Of a stretch of 64,000 nt of DNA, positions 12,801 to 25,414 are shown in pieces. Under the pieces are notes generated by a model. It worked only from the letters and a program-made list of their open reading frames with translations. It was not told the origin of the DNA and made no database searches. The stretch spans positions 496,001-560,000 of the forward strand of contig CM026424.1 of assembly GCA_014871385.1 (NCBI GenBank), written 5' to 3'. The DNA comes from Ceratodon purpureus (taxonomy: Eukaryota; Streptophyta; Bryopsida; Pseudoditrichales; Ditrichaceae). A program made the position numbers and the translations under genes. Every line of letters starts with the position of its first letter. Position 1 is the stretch's first letter.

Positions 12801-15800
12801 CAAAGATCTAAAATGCATGCGCTTTACAATGTAGCTCACAATAAGTCATTTTTTTAGAAGATGAAGAACACTCGTTAATCACCTCAAGGTAAAAAAGAGT
12901 TCTCAAAATCAAACTTTAGTCTTCTTGCCAATTAGAAATAGAGTTTGGTTCATACCTTGGTTAGTGACAAGTGCTATGCTTGAGGTCAAAAATGGTGCAT
13001 CAAATTCAATATTTTATATTTTTCACGTATAATATTATAATCAGCTTATGTTTAGGCCAACAATAGATCATTCTTTAAAAAGTAGAGGGCACAATCAAGT
13101 TAGTTGGATGGCAAAGAAGGTTAGTCAAATCATACACTTTTAAAATGAAGTTAATTGAATTTGATAATTAATGTTTTGCAAATTTAATATGAAAAGCATT
13201 TCATGCTTTTACTTGCAAAGTGCTCTTTACATGGAGGTAGGCTTTGAGTTTGCTAAATGCCAGAAAAGCTTTTTGGGTTTCAATACAAGTTGGAATTATG
13301 CAAAGTCTATATAGGAGAAGGGATTCCACGTCTTTACTTGTAATAGATTTTATATTGGAATGAAGTAAAAAGAATCCCTAGATTTGAAAGATGGTATAAA
13401 GGGCCCATCGGATTGGACACCTAGCACTTTATAAATTTAATATGAAAGGTGTTTTCTGCCTTTAACTATGGTGAATGCCATATGAGTACTCAAATGAGAT
13501 CAATTAGCTCTACGATTCATCAATTTTTTTTGCATTTAGATTTTAATAACCATTGTCTGTTTCAAATTTAAAAAAATACAAGTGCTACGCACGCAATCTT
13601 GTAAGCACTACAAGTTCATTCTATAATACTTTTTTGTATGAGATACACTAAGAAAAAAGGTATAATATACCCTCTATATTGCAAAATATCAAGTATCGGA
13701 ATTGAAAAACATATTCCACCACCTAGCAAACTCAACAATTCCTTTGCCTTAACTTTGTGTGTAGAAACCTAACAAAGGCATCAAATATCCTCTATATGAA
13801 GTTGTCTATACCAAATGTTGGTTCTGACGGACCTTCTTTGCCATCTAACAAACTTAAATGTTTTGCAGTTTCTATAAAAAAATGTTTTGTGGTCATTTCT
13901 TTCAAACTATTTCAATTGAAATTTTAATTGATATCAAATATGACCTTTGAAAAGCATGCAATAGTCTATGTCATTTAAAGAGAAGTAATTACATCTTACT
14001 GACTTGCGTCTCCTAGACATAGGTTTACTAGCAAAACATAAAGACATTTTATTCATGTTGATATTTTTCAAAGACAATATAAGTTTATCGTTTTTCACTT
14101 TACATCATTTAATCATGCATTTAATATTGTGGTGATTTAAATTACTTTGTTTCAGATTCTTTATTACAATTAGTATTTTGAAAATTTTATAGGGTGGCAT
14201 TTTGTATTTACATATGAAATTTTCAAAAACAATTAGAAGATTTAAAATATAGTTTTTTAATTTTTTTTTTTTTTATAGAAAATACATTGGTAAATTTCAA
14301 AATTGGAAAGTATCCATAATCAAACAATAAATCTATATAAATGTCTTAAATTGTTTTGATGCAAAACTGTAATATAATAAATTAAACTTCTTTCAATATT
14401 ACTGCGAGTGTACATAGGATTGATGTGGGTTGTCTAGGATATGTATATGTTTAATTTTGTAGAATTTTGGAATATTTTGTTTATGTGCTTTCAAAACTTG
14501 TGCTTTTTAAGCAGCTATATTTAATAATTTTACTTCCTCTCAATTATCTATCTACAATGGATCATCTATTTCAGATCAATTTAAGCAATTTTCACTCAAT
14601 TACTCACTGTTCCAAAGTTTTATAAAATCCAAGGTGGTAGAAAATAAAATAAAATTATAGATAATTAATTTAGAAGTAAATTGGAATATTTTAAAGATTT
14701 TTTTGTTCAATCATATGTTTATAAATATGAAAATGGTGATAGTAGATTTATAATATTATTGAGGGATGAAAATTTTAACCTTAGGACTTTCTCAACATGT
14801 ATAAATCTTTATTACTATAGATAGAAAATTTTGTCTTGAGTGATGAAAACTATCCTATAAAAAGAATTTATAAGAATGTAGATGTCATGTAGCCATTGCT
14901 AAGAAATAAACAACATGAGATGAATTAGTTGGTGCTCTTCAATCCATGATATTGTAGATTGCTATAATTTTGCTGCTCTTATTTACATTATTTGTATCAT
15001 GGTAGGTTAAAATTAGTTGGCTTAGTAAAATAAGATGGATGGTGGATCTGTTCAAATTTAAATAAGAATAATTTTTTTTTTCTAGTTTACCTCAATGGTA
15101 CCATTTATCACACTATTTTGTTATGATGACGATAGTTGTTATATTGAGACTTTTTGCAGTCTCATGTTATATCCTCGACTCAAAGATAAACCACTTTATT
15201 CCTTTATCAATACTATTTTATGAGAGTTTTATGAATGAATTTCAACAGAAGCTTTTAGACTTTCATTATAGGATCACTACGTGAGTATTATATATTTTTT
15301 TGTTTCAATCATTATGTTTTAAATTGAATTTTCCAATAATTAGAATTCTGTCTCAAAATTAGTGAAAGGTTTCAATATAATAAATATGGTCATTATGAAT
15401 AAATAGTGCACATGCTAAAATTGATGAAATGAATTTCTTTAAAGAATATTTAGTGGATAGAATATATAAGTTTGGATTGAAGGGGTGGAAAGAAATGAGA
15501 AGAAAGTTCTTTAGTATTTTGGTGGCATAACAAGGTACGGACATACACAAAAGCGAGATAGGCTAGATAATGGAGGGAAGCGAGATAAGTTAGGTAATGA
15601 AAGGGGGCTTAACTTAAAACTGCCAATTCTTGTTCTTGTGCCCTTGAAGGAGGAGGGGTTACTCTATGTAATAAATCAAAGTAATTTAATTGGCATGTGA
15701 TAAGAGAAAAAAGATAAGAGAGAAATCAAAGAGGCGCAAAATGTTCATAGAAATAGCATTCAAAATTAGAAGAAGCCATCTAGGCTTTAATGTTGGTTTG

Positions 15801-16246
15801 ACTATGGCCAAATTTAGAAGACGATTGTCACATTTCTAGACCAAACTATGTCGAGAGGCCGAGTTAAATGAAAAAAAAGTTTGGCCTCTTAACGGAAGTT
15901 TGGATTGAGCATTTTAGTTGACGCAAATATTGCTTGGCGATATAACTTCCTAAAAGTGTTGCCACCTAGGCCCTTTTAGAAGAGACATCTTTTTGACTTT
16001 GGCCCTTAGTGTGAAGGCCGAGAGGCCAAACTTTGGACATTTGAGTATTTTCATTGATCCAAACCGACAACCTCTCAAAGTTTGAACATATTCTGAACTG
16101 ATTCTTATGTTGGACACTCACTTGAATATAGCATAAATTGACCTAAACTAGAAATCCCATGACATAAAGCGGCAATAGCTTCTCCTCATATGTAACCCTT
16201 CTCACCACCTCTGTTGGAGTCATGTATTGGAGCTCACTTGTAATTA
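9877..16246. other. Intergenic: HPR 3' flank then AT-rich DNA, no gene seen
   Basis: The first several hundred bases (to about 10.8 kb) keep the moderate GC of the gene island and likely hold the 3' UTR and downstream flank of the HPR2-like gene. From about 11.0 to 16.2 kb the DNA is AT-rich with long homopolymers. The only open frames are short and lack codon structure or recognisable families. I see no tRNA, terminal repeats or LTRs that I could defend. Confidence 0.5.
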
Positions 16247-16510
16247 GAGCATCCCCAGTGAGGCCTGAACCGTAAACCTGTAATCGGAAAGATGTAGAAA
16301 GACGTGAATTGCGGTTCAGGCCAAGCCTGTATTCGAGCTTGTAAGTCTGTAATTTACAAGTCGAAACCTCATTTTGGAAGGTTTTTTGGGGCAAACCTGT
16401 AAATCTGTAAACAGTTTTGGAATGTTTTGCTTCGGAAAGGCACTCAGGTTTGGGAGAACGACGTTCTCATAATTACAGGCTTACAGGTTTACAGCTCACT
16501 GGGGATGCTC
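16247..16510. mobile_element. 264-bp Tourist-like MITE with TTA target duplication
   Basis: A 16-bp terminal inverted repeat, GAGCATCCCCAGTGAG, is perfect at 16247-16262 and 16495-16510. It is flanked by TTA at 16244-16246 and 16511-16513. A TWA duplication and GAGCATC-type ends are standard for PIF/Harbinger-derived MITEs. There is no coding sequence. The inside contains several copies of ACCTGTAA/TTACAGGT in both orientations, so the ends are nested in imperfect inverted repeats and the element could fold on itself. It lies about 2 kb upstream of the FYR gene's first recognised exon. Confidence 0.88.
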
Positions 16511-18270
16511 TTAGATTAGCAGTAAAATCTATCTGAATGGAGTAAGCTGTTTTCCATCCCGAATTTCCCTGGGAACAGTAACATAGTGAAGGGGAAGTGG
16601 AGTGGAAGGGGGGCTGAAAATAGCGGGCGGAAGCGGGCTTGGGTTCAGACGGGCATGAGCACGGGCACGGGCACGGGCACGGGCACGGGTATGGGCGGAG
16701 GAACAGGCTCTTATAGAGAGAGCCTGAAGACGCCAGGCAGGCAGGCAGGCACGCAAGGAAACAGGAAAGCAGGGAAGCAGGGAAGCAGGTTTGGCAGAGG
16801 GAGGGAGGGCCAAGTTACGCCGAAACAGAGACAGGCAGACAGACAGAGACAGACAGACAGACAGACAGGGAGAGAGGGAGAGATAGAGAGACAGGGTTCC
16901 GTTGGGGAGAGTCGAGTCGGGAGGGGCCCGGGAGAGGCTCGTATGGCATGGCACTGCACCTGCACCTGCACCTGCACACACAGGTCTTAGGGGCACCACC
17001 ACCACCACCACCAGCACCAGCACTCACAGCTTCAGCTTCAGCCTCACCTGCACATGCACAGGTGAGGTGAGGTGAGGTCCTCTCTCGTCATCGTCATCGT
17101 CATCGTCACCGTCACCGTCACCGTCACAGTATTGGCCATGGCCTCGGCCAACCTGCACGCATGGACATGGCATGCACGTCATAAGTAACTTAGCACCCCA
17201 ACCCCCATCCCCACCCCCACCCCCACCACCATTGCCTCACCCTCTCTTCTCTTCTTCGCCTTCCCTCTGCTCTGCTCTCCTCTACTCATTGCTGCCCTCC
17301 CCTCCCTAAACCCTGCTCACTGCTCACGCAATCCACTCCGCCCTTCCATTCCCAATTCCCTCGCTCGCTCCTCTCCCTCTCCTTCATCTGGCGCTCTCCC
17401 TCAACGGATGATTCACTGGCCGACTGACTGACTGAGTGAGTCCGTCGCCACGTCTTTCCTCCTTTTTCGCCCTTCCCAATCGTCGCCTTCCGCTCTGCCC
17501 TGCCCTGCCCTGCCCTGCCCTGCCCTGCGCTTTCATCTCCCCCTCCCTTCCCTTTTTAAATTTCTTTTCTTCTTCTCTTTTTTGTGAAAGGAATCCCTAT
17601 CTCTCTCAGGGTTTAGTTCGTATTTGGCTACATTGAAGGTGTTTCTCGTGGGATTATTTGCGCTACTTGTCGTTGGGTAAAATACTGCATGAGTATGGAA
17701 AACCTTGTGCACCTTGGCTTTGCAACGTCTGAATTTGGAAGGATCTACCCGTAAGAGGACTGGCGGTAATTGATTTCGCGTTTTTTGGAAGAATGCAGGT
17801 TCGAATGCGAAGAGGCTCATGCTTTTCGGCATTTTCGACAATAACGGCGTTGAGATTTATCCCACAAGTGCGCATCGATGGCAGAGAGAGCGACCAGAAA
17901 CGGACCTGTTGCACATACTTTGCTACTTGTATTACATTCTGGTATGTATGTGGCACATTCCCTGCATTCTGATTCAGTAAGATGTTGCATTTTTAAATTT
18001 GTTTATTTATTTTTCGTCTCAGTTTTGAGGCCTTCTCGGGATTCATGATTCATCAATGACGTCGCACTTCAGACCGAAAAGAAATTGACAGCCCTAAACT
18101 TGCGAGGACATCTTTTGATTGTATGGTGGTTAACCTTTTGTTTGCTGGTATGTCATGCGTCTACGGAGCCGACCGTGCTGTTTTGTGCAGAACAGTAGTT
18201 ACGTATGTGAGACACCTTTTTCCACATTTTATAAGAGAGAAATGTTCGTCATGCAGGGTCAGCGGGTGGC
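16511..18270 (+). promoter_or_regulatory. Microsatellite belt upstream of the FYR-domain gene
   Basis: Between about 16,600 and 17,530 many short tandem arrays follow one another: GGGCAC (about 16,656-16,690), GGCA (16,735-16,755), AGAC (16,826-16,868), CACCTG (16,957-16,976), CAC/CAG (16,994-17,025), GGTGA (17,059-17,078), CGTCAT/CGTCAC (17,086-17,126) and CCCTG (17,494-17,527). A short hairpin with 9-base arms sits at 17,042-17,067. From 17.5 kb the DNA becomes T-rich, as in a leader or first intron, until the first recognised coding exon at 18,271. I infer promoter and leader; there is no clear TATA box. Confidence 0.5.
17086..17126. promoter_or_regulatory. Seven CGTCA (TGACG) boxes at 6-bp spacing
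   Basis: CGTCA occurs at 17086, 17092, 17098, 17104, 17110, 17116 and 17122, that is, TGACG on the minus strand every six bases. TGACG is the core bound by plant TGA-type bZIP factors. Whether this is a functional cluster or only a microsatellite is unknown. Confidence 0.35.
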
Positions 18271-21200
18271 ATGGTTTCTAGTACCTTACAACCGGAGTGT
18301 GTGGAGGGGTTGCTGTCCTATGCACGCTTGTTTTTTGCTCAACCTCATGCGGGCAAGGTACAATTCAAGGCAGAAGTGCTGGTTATGGTTCACCTATTTC
18401 TACATCATTTTTCTTTCTTTTTGTTCAGTGACGAGGTTCTGTTTGCACTATGGACTGACATACACTTAATAAAGAGTTCCTTATTGTCTGTTCTTTACAG
18501 TTATCTACCCTTGCAGCTGCTGGGCGAAAAGTCCACACAGTTACAAACTGGGATCCAGGGCAACAATCAGTTGAAGCTGTAAGCTGTTCACTTCAGATAC
18601 CTATGCTTTAAATTTGAAGAGGAATTGCTGAGTGTTGAAGGGATTCTGTTGCTGGTGTTTGGAGGTTTTGAGTCCTTTCACCGTGTGGATGAGTGAATTT
18701 GCATTCGTACTGTGACATGCATATAGGTTCCTTTCAGCACATAATTCGAAACTGTTTTTTACCGACTTTCAAGACCAACGTATCATATTAAGTTGATATT
18801 TTTGTGTGCAGATCGTGCAAGGACTCGCAGATTGGAAGGCCCCTGAAGGAGATTCTGGGTTTAATATCAAGAACACACTGATGGAAGTTACCCAGTTTCT
18901 TTACCAAACGACTGGCAACTTTATAGCAGAAGAGAACACATCAAGCAAAAAAACTTCAGTATCTGGCTGGGAAGCTTCTTCCATGTTGCGCGGAAGGATG
19001 GTGGTCATTCTGCCGCAAGATTCGTGAGTGTCGGAACTTCACTTAGTAGATATTGTTACCTATGACATGCATCTTGTGTGAGTCTTTTGATGTGTGACCT
19101 TTTTTTAAGCTCCTCGGTTCATTTCTCCATTAAAGAAACTATTGAAGCATGAAACACGCTATTATGAACGTATCTATCAGCCACGACACTTACGTGTGCT
19201 TGAGTCTTCAGCATTGAGCTGTAAAGACAATGAGCATCATCAAGAGCACACCCCGATCTTAGGGTTGAAATTTTTGCCGTCATGAGGAATTTGTCTTAGA
19301 TAAGGCGGGATAAGTGAAATGAATTCAACGCACACGACGTCATGCTTGAATAGCAATGGACTATTATGACCACTGTACTGTCTCGTCTTTTCCAGATTAT
19401 TGAACCTCAATTCTGCTTTACTCAGGTCTTTCAAGTGAAAGTGCTTCAGCTCCTCTGCTGTTCTGGGCAGCCCCACGATGTGGCATTTTATTCTGATCAT
19501 GTTTGTGGTCCATGGTTACCTGACGTGAGTAGGCAGAGCCATCTCCAAAAGCTGTTATCAAATCGGGGCAAAATTCCTGACTATCAACAGCTTTTAGAGG
19601 TACAGATTAAAGTCATCTTGGCATTCAGCTTAGAGATGCTCATCTTTGTAGAATGGCGGCGAAAATGCTAAACCTGTTTGCTAAACGCCTGTGGTTACAT
19701 ATCTATGTCCAGCTCCACCTAACTGACTCGGCATCATTGCAGACTCCTGATTGGATCAAATGATGATTTGGAGTTTTAGAGGATTGTATTCTTAACTCTG
19801 GTTAATTAAATTATGTTGCGTCGAACATTCTGTGCGGCCGACAGTGTTCCTGGGAATGAATACTTTAACACATTTGAACTCTTATCCTTCTTTCTTTACC
19901 ATTGTCAAACTGATCGCCTAGCGAATTTCATTGTCATGTAACGTGCTGTTGGATTGTTCGGGTTGACTGGTATATGTGAAGGTCTAAGGAAGTGCATGAA
20001 ATTTGTGGGCTTGCTTTTCTTTGAAAAGTTGTGTAGGCGGTGGAATTCATACATATCACCAGTATATGGAGGAAGCTCTCTCTGGCATGAGTCCGAATGA
20101 GGTCGAGATTGAGACTACTTTTCTTGACATTACTCCGTCTAACTCTGCTGCCAAACCGATCAGGACAACTGCTGCTGCAAGCGTACACTTCGAAACTCAA
20201 TATACTCTTCAGTTGTGTTTGGTGGCTCTTGTTTTTAAGTTACACGATCCATGTAACTGTTCCGAGGTTTTTGACTCAAATGCTTTTTAGAACGAAGGAT
20301 ATGAATCTCTATTTCCACGATTTGATACTAATTTGGTTAGCTTTTGTTTTATGAGCTTCTCTTCCGCGGAAAATGCTAAATCTCGCCTTCGCAAACTGTG
20401 TTATGCAAAGAACCGTTTACATTGTTGCTATGCCATCGGAATGTCATCCGACTTAATAGCTTAGGCCTTGTTTCTCCGGGCCGTAGTTGTGAATGTGTAT
20501 ATTTTATCAGCTAATTTTGACTACCTTGTATTAAATGCATTCTACGTTCGAGGTTATACTGTCAATGCTATCTAATACGATTCCGTCTGATATTATTCAT
20601 GGCGTTTCAGGTTCCTCTGCATCTTTCGACAACCCACTACAAGCTTCTGCCCAGTCATGCATCAGATCTTTTCATTGATCTTGCGTATTTTCATCTTGAG
20701 CTCTCTGGAATTGCTGTCAAGGGTATGCTTCCTCACCTTCTAGAACTGAGTAGCGATGTTGCTGGAAAGCCAGCCTTCAAGGAAAGGAGCTCGAAAGACG
20801 AGAACAGTGCTGCTCTTGATACGGTGCTTCGACTTGTACTTTGCCATGGCAATCTTTCACCAGCTAAAAGTGAGTTCACAGTCGCTGATACTTTTGTGTG
20901 AATGTGTGCAAAGTTCATTATGTAGGGAGATGAATGAAAACCATTGCTCTTCTTTAATATCGTCAGCAGATGATAGTAAGTTAGGTGCACAAGGTACATG
21001 ATGGTAGACTTGTTTTGCTGTCCAGAAGGGAGATCCTTAGAATGGACGAGGATTCACTCTCCTTTGGGGTTCAGGATTTAGAGTATCTTCTTGCAAATTC
21101 TATATTCAATCCAGGGGGCAGTGACTTTATCTGCAATTTGTGCAGCTTTGAGCGAGGTGTCAGTTTATCCAGGATCTCCCTTTTTCAGAGAATTAAGGAC

Positions 21201-24200
21201 AACATCTCTTAACTACGTGAAGACGACTCTGTCGATGTCCCAGCTCTTAGCCCTCCCTTGTGCTTCTATTGCCCCCACACTTCCAGAAATCTTTCAAAGA
21301 GGACCAACTGCCCAGCTCTGGGAGAATTTGAAGCATTATGATAACGAGTCGTTGATCGTAACCCTGTCCCCTGAACAAGATACAGGAAACATCACACATT
21401 TGTTCATGTGGCGAGATGGGAGGTTTTGGCTGCATTCTATCACGGGTTCAGAACAGACCAGTTTTAGTCCAACGATGTTTGCAGATTACATAGAGGAAGA
21501 CTTACATGGGGAAAGTGAAGCCGGTGCACAACAGCAGGTGAGAAATTGGTGCATGGTTCATAGTTTGTTCCTTAAAACCGACATGGGGGGTCCTCATGTG
21601 CTATATGGAGTTGTCACATCTTTGGGTGAACAGTATATTAATGAAGATGTCCAGTTTAAGTTCTCAGGTAGAGAAACGGACAAGACCTGAAGTAGTCTAT
21701 GGTGTACTCCTTTTGCTTCATCAGGATATTCCCCACGCAACATCAGAGGTCCTGTTGGCCACACCTCCACGAAGAGCAGGTCAGTCGGAGAAAACATCTA
21801 ACTATTCTGCTAGGAAACGAAAGTCGGAAGAGACAGATGAGATTGTTTCTCAAGGTACTCCAAATCAGGCCACATGGCGTCACAAAAGGAGTGCTCCACA
21901 TTCGACAAACCAAATGGAATTTTCGTCAAGATGGATTTCTGGGTTAACTTCGGACTCGACAGTTGGTGGCGCAGAACGCTACTCTTTGCATTTGGCATCA
22001 TTGATTTCTCCAATAAGGTTTCGTAGTTTCACAACTTCATCTCATTGCCAAGACAGTGCTCTATATTCTTTTATGAATCAAAGTTTTGAAAAGTAAGAAT
22101 TTTCAAAGTTGCAATACATTGAAGGTTTACTACATTGGGTTCAGCATTTTCTTTTTACTGTTTTAGAGGTAGTGTCAAGTTTCTGATCTCGAGCTTCGTG
22201 CCTCTGTTCCGTGTTGTGCTAGGGCATATCTCTAAAGAAGTTTAAGAGTTGATTGGGTTTTAAGCTAACTAGACCTGCAGCAGAAATCTCACGTCAATGT
22301 ACAGATGTGTGTTCTTTCTTTAACTCCATATGTTTGGATGGCAGGGGTGCATTTGCAACTGAGGACCCATCAAATGACCATCTTAGAGATGCATCTAAGG
22401 TTCGGTTGTTTTTTCTCTTCGATCTATTTTATGTACAAAATTATTGTTTTCGAGTACATTTGAAGATGTTTGTTAAGCGGAAATTCTTTAAATATTATCG
22501 GCTTCGTAATCGTTCTAGTCGTCGTTCGAAGCTTTATTGTGTTTCAATATACCCCATCTTCTACTTAGACTCTGCTATCGACCTTTGCTTGGGCAGGTGT
22601 CTATGTTTGGTCAATTTGACGCATGCACATGCTTGTTGTCGTTCAAATATTATGCTTTGCCATGTTTTTGTTAGAACTTCTCACTTTTTGTCTGATAATG
22701 TGGTGGCTGTGATTCAGTGCATTGCAAAGCTCTTGCATCATACTGAAAGCAACGACATCTCAATGTTCCCTTTGACCGCAGAAACGTAAATGCTATCTTC
22801 CTTAGCATTTTTGTTATTTCGTATTCTAGGTCATTGTGGTGATTATGGTTGTCACGTACATCTTGCCGTGGTATGTATCAACTCTTGAATTTAATTGTGT
22901 GATTGCTTAGCTCTGTATAACAGCTTCAGGTGTTTTGTTTGAAGCAGGCCTTCTGCACGAAAAGACTTATATAAGCAGGTCTGGTGCGAGCTTGACGGTA
23001 TGGTGAAGCAGATATCCAAGAAGACTCGTGGACAGGAAGAACTTGCACACGCTATTGCTATTGCTGGAGCTGACTGTAGTTTAGTAGAAGAACGTAAGTT
23101 ATTATTGCCTGTTCTTGAATGGCCACACACTGCCCGCTCTCTGTTCCCTTTGGCTTAATTCAACTTTCTTTAATCTCATGGCTTGATAGGTGATTTTTTG
23201 ACTTCGTAAGAAATCACCTATGGATATCCAAGAGGTGCAGAAATCATAGATTGGTAGATCGATGCTAAAAAAAATCGTGAGACCTACCATTACTGTAAGT
23301 AACGCAGGAGTGTGGATATTACTTTTTGTACAGGACCACTTATGCAAGTGACACATCAAGCGCTTTTAGAGAAGCCAGTAGAGTTTGCACCTGTCAACAA
23401 GCGCCGTCGTTGCGAAGAAGTGCCTCGAGATCCACAAGGTCGCCCAGTATTTCCTATTAAACTCGGGCCCAGTCTCCAGGTCTATGATTTGGGAAAAATA
23501 GTTTGGAACCGCCCCAACTTTCACAGTGAAAAGTATATCTGGTAATTTCCTACTTATGTGTATCTTCTAACCTCTAGTTGTACAGAGTAACCTGATCGGA
23601 CGTCTTGTAGCATAATCTGAAAACTGTGTAAGCAAGTTTAACCTTGTATTACATCTATGGATAGAATGAGTTTTATTAGCCATTTAGAACTGTCCATGAA
23701 TCACGAATTAAGGCCAACGTTTTCTGTATTCATGTATGGGTTGCATGACATGGGTATTCTCAGCCAAAATAACCTTGCTGAGTAAATATTTGGTGAGTAT
23801 GATGCAGGCCTTCAGGGTACAAAAGTCGGAGAGCATACGCAAGCATGCTTAATTCTGAAAATCGAATATTCTACTGGTGAGAAATAAATGAACTCTTTCC
23901 TTTTAGTTCATTAGGCTGTCTTTGTCTGGGTAATTTTTAGTCTTGTTTCACGTCTGAAGTCCTACTTTCGCCTGCAATGTTCTAGGTGCGAAATTATCGA
24001 TGATGGACAAGCACCCGAATTTCGGTTGACACCTGGTATGTCGTTGATTCCCACCTTCTCTTGTATTTGTCCAAATCTGTAGTATTGATAAGATTGAGGC
24101 TTCTACCTTTATCTCAAGAATACATTTGAAGTATTTTTCAATTTTCTGCAGTGGCACTTTAGACATGTTTTAGCTTTTTTCCATTGTCTGGGTCAATATG

Positions 24201-25414
24201 GTTATTTCTATGTCACAAGTAGGCGCACCTATGCTAGTATTTCTTAAAGATCCTTATAGTCGTTTACTTTTCGATCAACTGCAGAGGATGATCAGAACAA
24301 CCCAGTGGTAGGTATATCTGCAACCGCAGTTTGGACGGTAGTTGTAAAAAGAGTAGGAGCACTTCGAATAGAGGAGGGTGGCAAGAAAACATTCGCAAAT
24401 GTTTCAGGTATGCTTTTACCTGTTTCTCTTCGTACATATAATCCAGCTGCATTGGTATAGCTTGCAAAAACTCTTTGTACGTCTTCACTTGCCCGGAAAC
24501 CATCGCGAAAGTTGCTCATTCAGGGTGATTCTTGTATCATGTCGCATCTGCTTCTGATGCATTATTCTTCAGGTCCTGAATATTTTGGCTATGCAAATCC
24601 AACTATTGCAAGACTGATCCAACAGCTACCAGATGCAGAAAAGTGTACCAAGTACAGGTGATTTTTAATAGATAATATATGCCTTTCTCTTGCTCTTAAT
24701 AGTTTAATAATATAGCAGAGTTTTGATCGTCTAATTCCAATTCTACACTACTCAAATGCTAATTGATTTTCTTCGATCTCTTGAAGCACATTCTAGTCAT
24801 GCTTTTCGTTTCTGAAGAAACCCCTTCTTGTGCCGGGCTTGTTTTCAAATGTTTATCTCCAGCCTTATTATAATATTATTTCTCAAACTCATGTTCAAGT
24901 TGAGAGTCTCTCTTAATAACGGAGGTTGATACAATGATTCTTTGACAGGCGACAAGAGTACTTGCCAAATGTGCCCATGAGGACAGTCGACACAGAAGTG
25001 GTTCAAGGAGCAGTTGCGCTTGAGGGTTCTGTTAGCCCTTTGAGCAGGGATATGGCTTTCCAGAGAACAGCACGCCAATCACACTTTGCTGAGGATGTTG
25101 GTCCTACGCCTAACTCGATTCTTCTTTCAGCTTCTGCTCGTGAGGACGCAGGAGCTGCGCAACCCATTTATGATGATACACCTATGGAATTGGAAGAGCC
25201 AACGCTACAGTCGCCAGTTGAAGAATCTGCTTGTGAAGAGGAAGACGTGAAGCCTCTATCTTGGTTGATGGAGTTTCGAATCACAAAAAGGTTGAAAGAG
25301 GTTGGAAAGTTTCCAAAACAGTTCACAGGGTGTAGTCCCGGTAGCTTGTTCAACCACTACTGGTCTGCGAAGTTGAGAAGATTGCGCACTGTTGAACTGG
25401 ATGGTAGACAGTAG
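18271..25414 (+). CDS. FYRN/FYRC-domain protein, multi-exon (probable chromatin protein)
   Basis: The 3' exons are firm and join in frame: 20611-20869, 21122-21537, 21725-22017, 22345-22399, 22718-22785, 22948-23093, 23334-23541, 23808-23876, 23986-24035, 24285-24407, 24573-24657 and 24949-25414. Exons 23334-24657 encode an FYRN domain (VYDLGKIVWNRPNFHSEKYI, then WPSGYKSRRAY and YWCEIIDDG) followed by FYRC (PEFRLTPEDDQNNPV, SATAVWTVVVKR, GPEYFGYANPTIARLIQQLP). Paired FYR domains occur in trithorax-type methyltransferases, JmjC demethylases and TBRG1-like proteins; none of the SET, JmjC or PHD domains is seen here. A basic segment (NKRRR) precedes FYRN, and an acidic stretch lies in the last exon. 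Upstream exons 18271-18357, 18501-18578 and 18812-19023 join in frame (start MVSSTLQPEC). The middle part, including coding-like stretches at 19396-19599 and about 20029-20200, has unresolved junctions. The N-terminal two thirds match no family I recognise, and the true start could lie further upstream. Confidence 0.75.

Noticed and set aside
16529..17027. Several open frames rich in Ser/Leu/Cys or Thr/Gly/Gln on both strands.
   Set aside because: They follow from hexanucleotide and tetranucleotide repeats, which stay open in many frames.
20985..21121. Open stretch REILRMDEDSLSFGVQDLEY just before the exon at 21122 suggested a frameshift at a run of five G (21114-21118).
   Set aside because: Splicing 20869 directly to 21122 keeps phase without any frameshift, so this stretch can be intron. 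It is protein-like, so cDNA should settle it, but an indel need not be assumed.
22253..22789. 178-codon plus-strand frame inside the FYR gene.
   Set aside because: It runs across introns and in the wrong phase for the exons at 22345-22399 and 22718-22785, which join well in frame with their neighbours.
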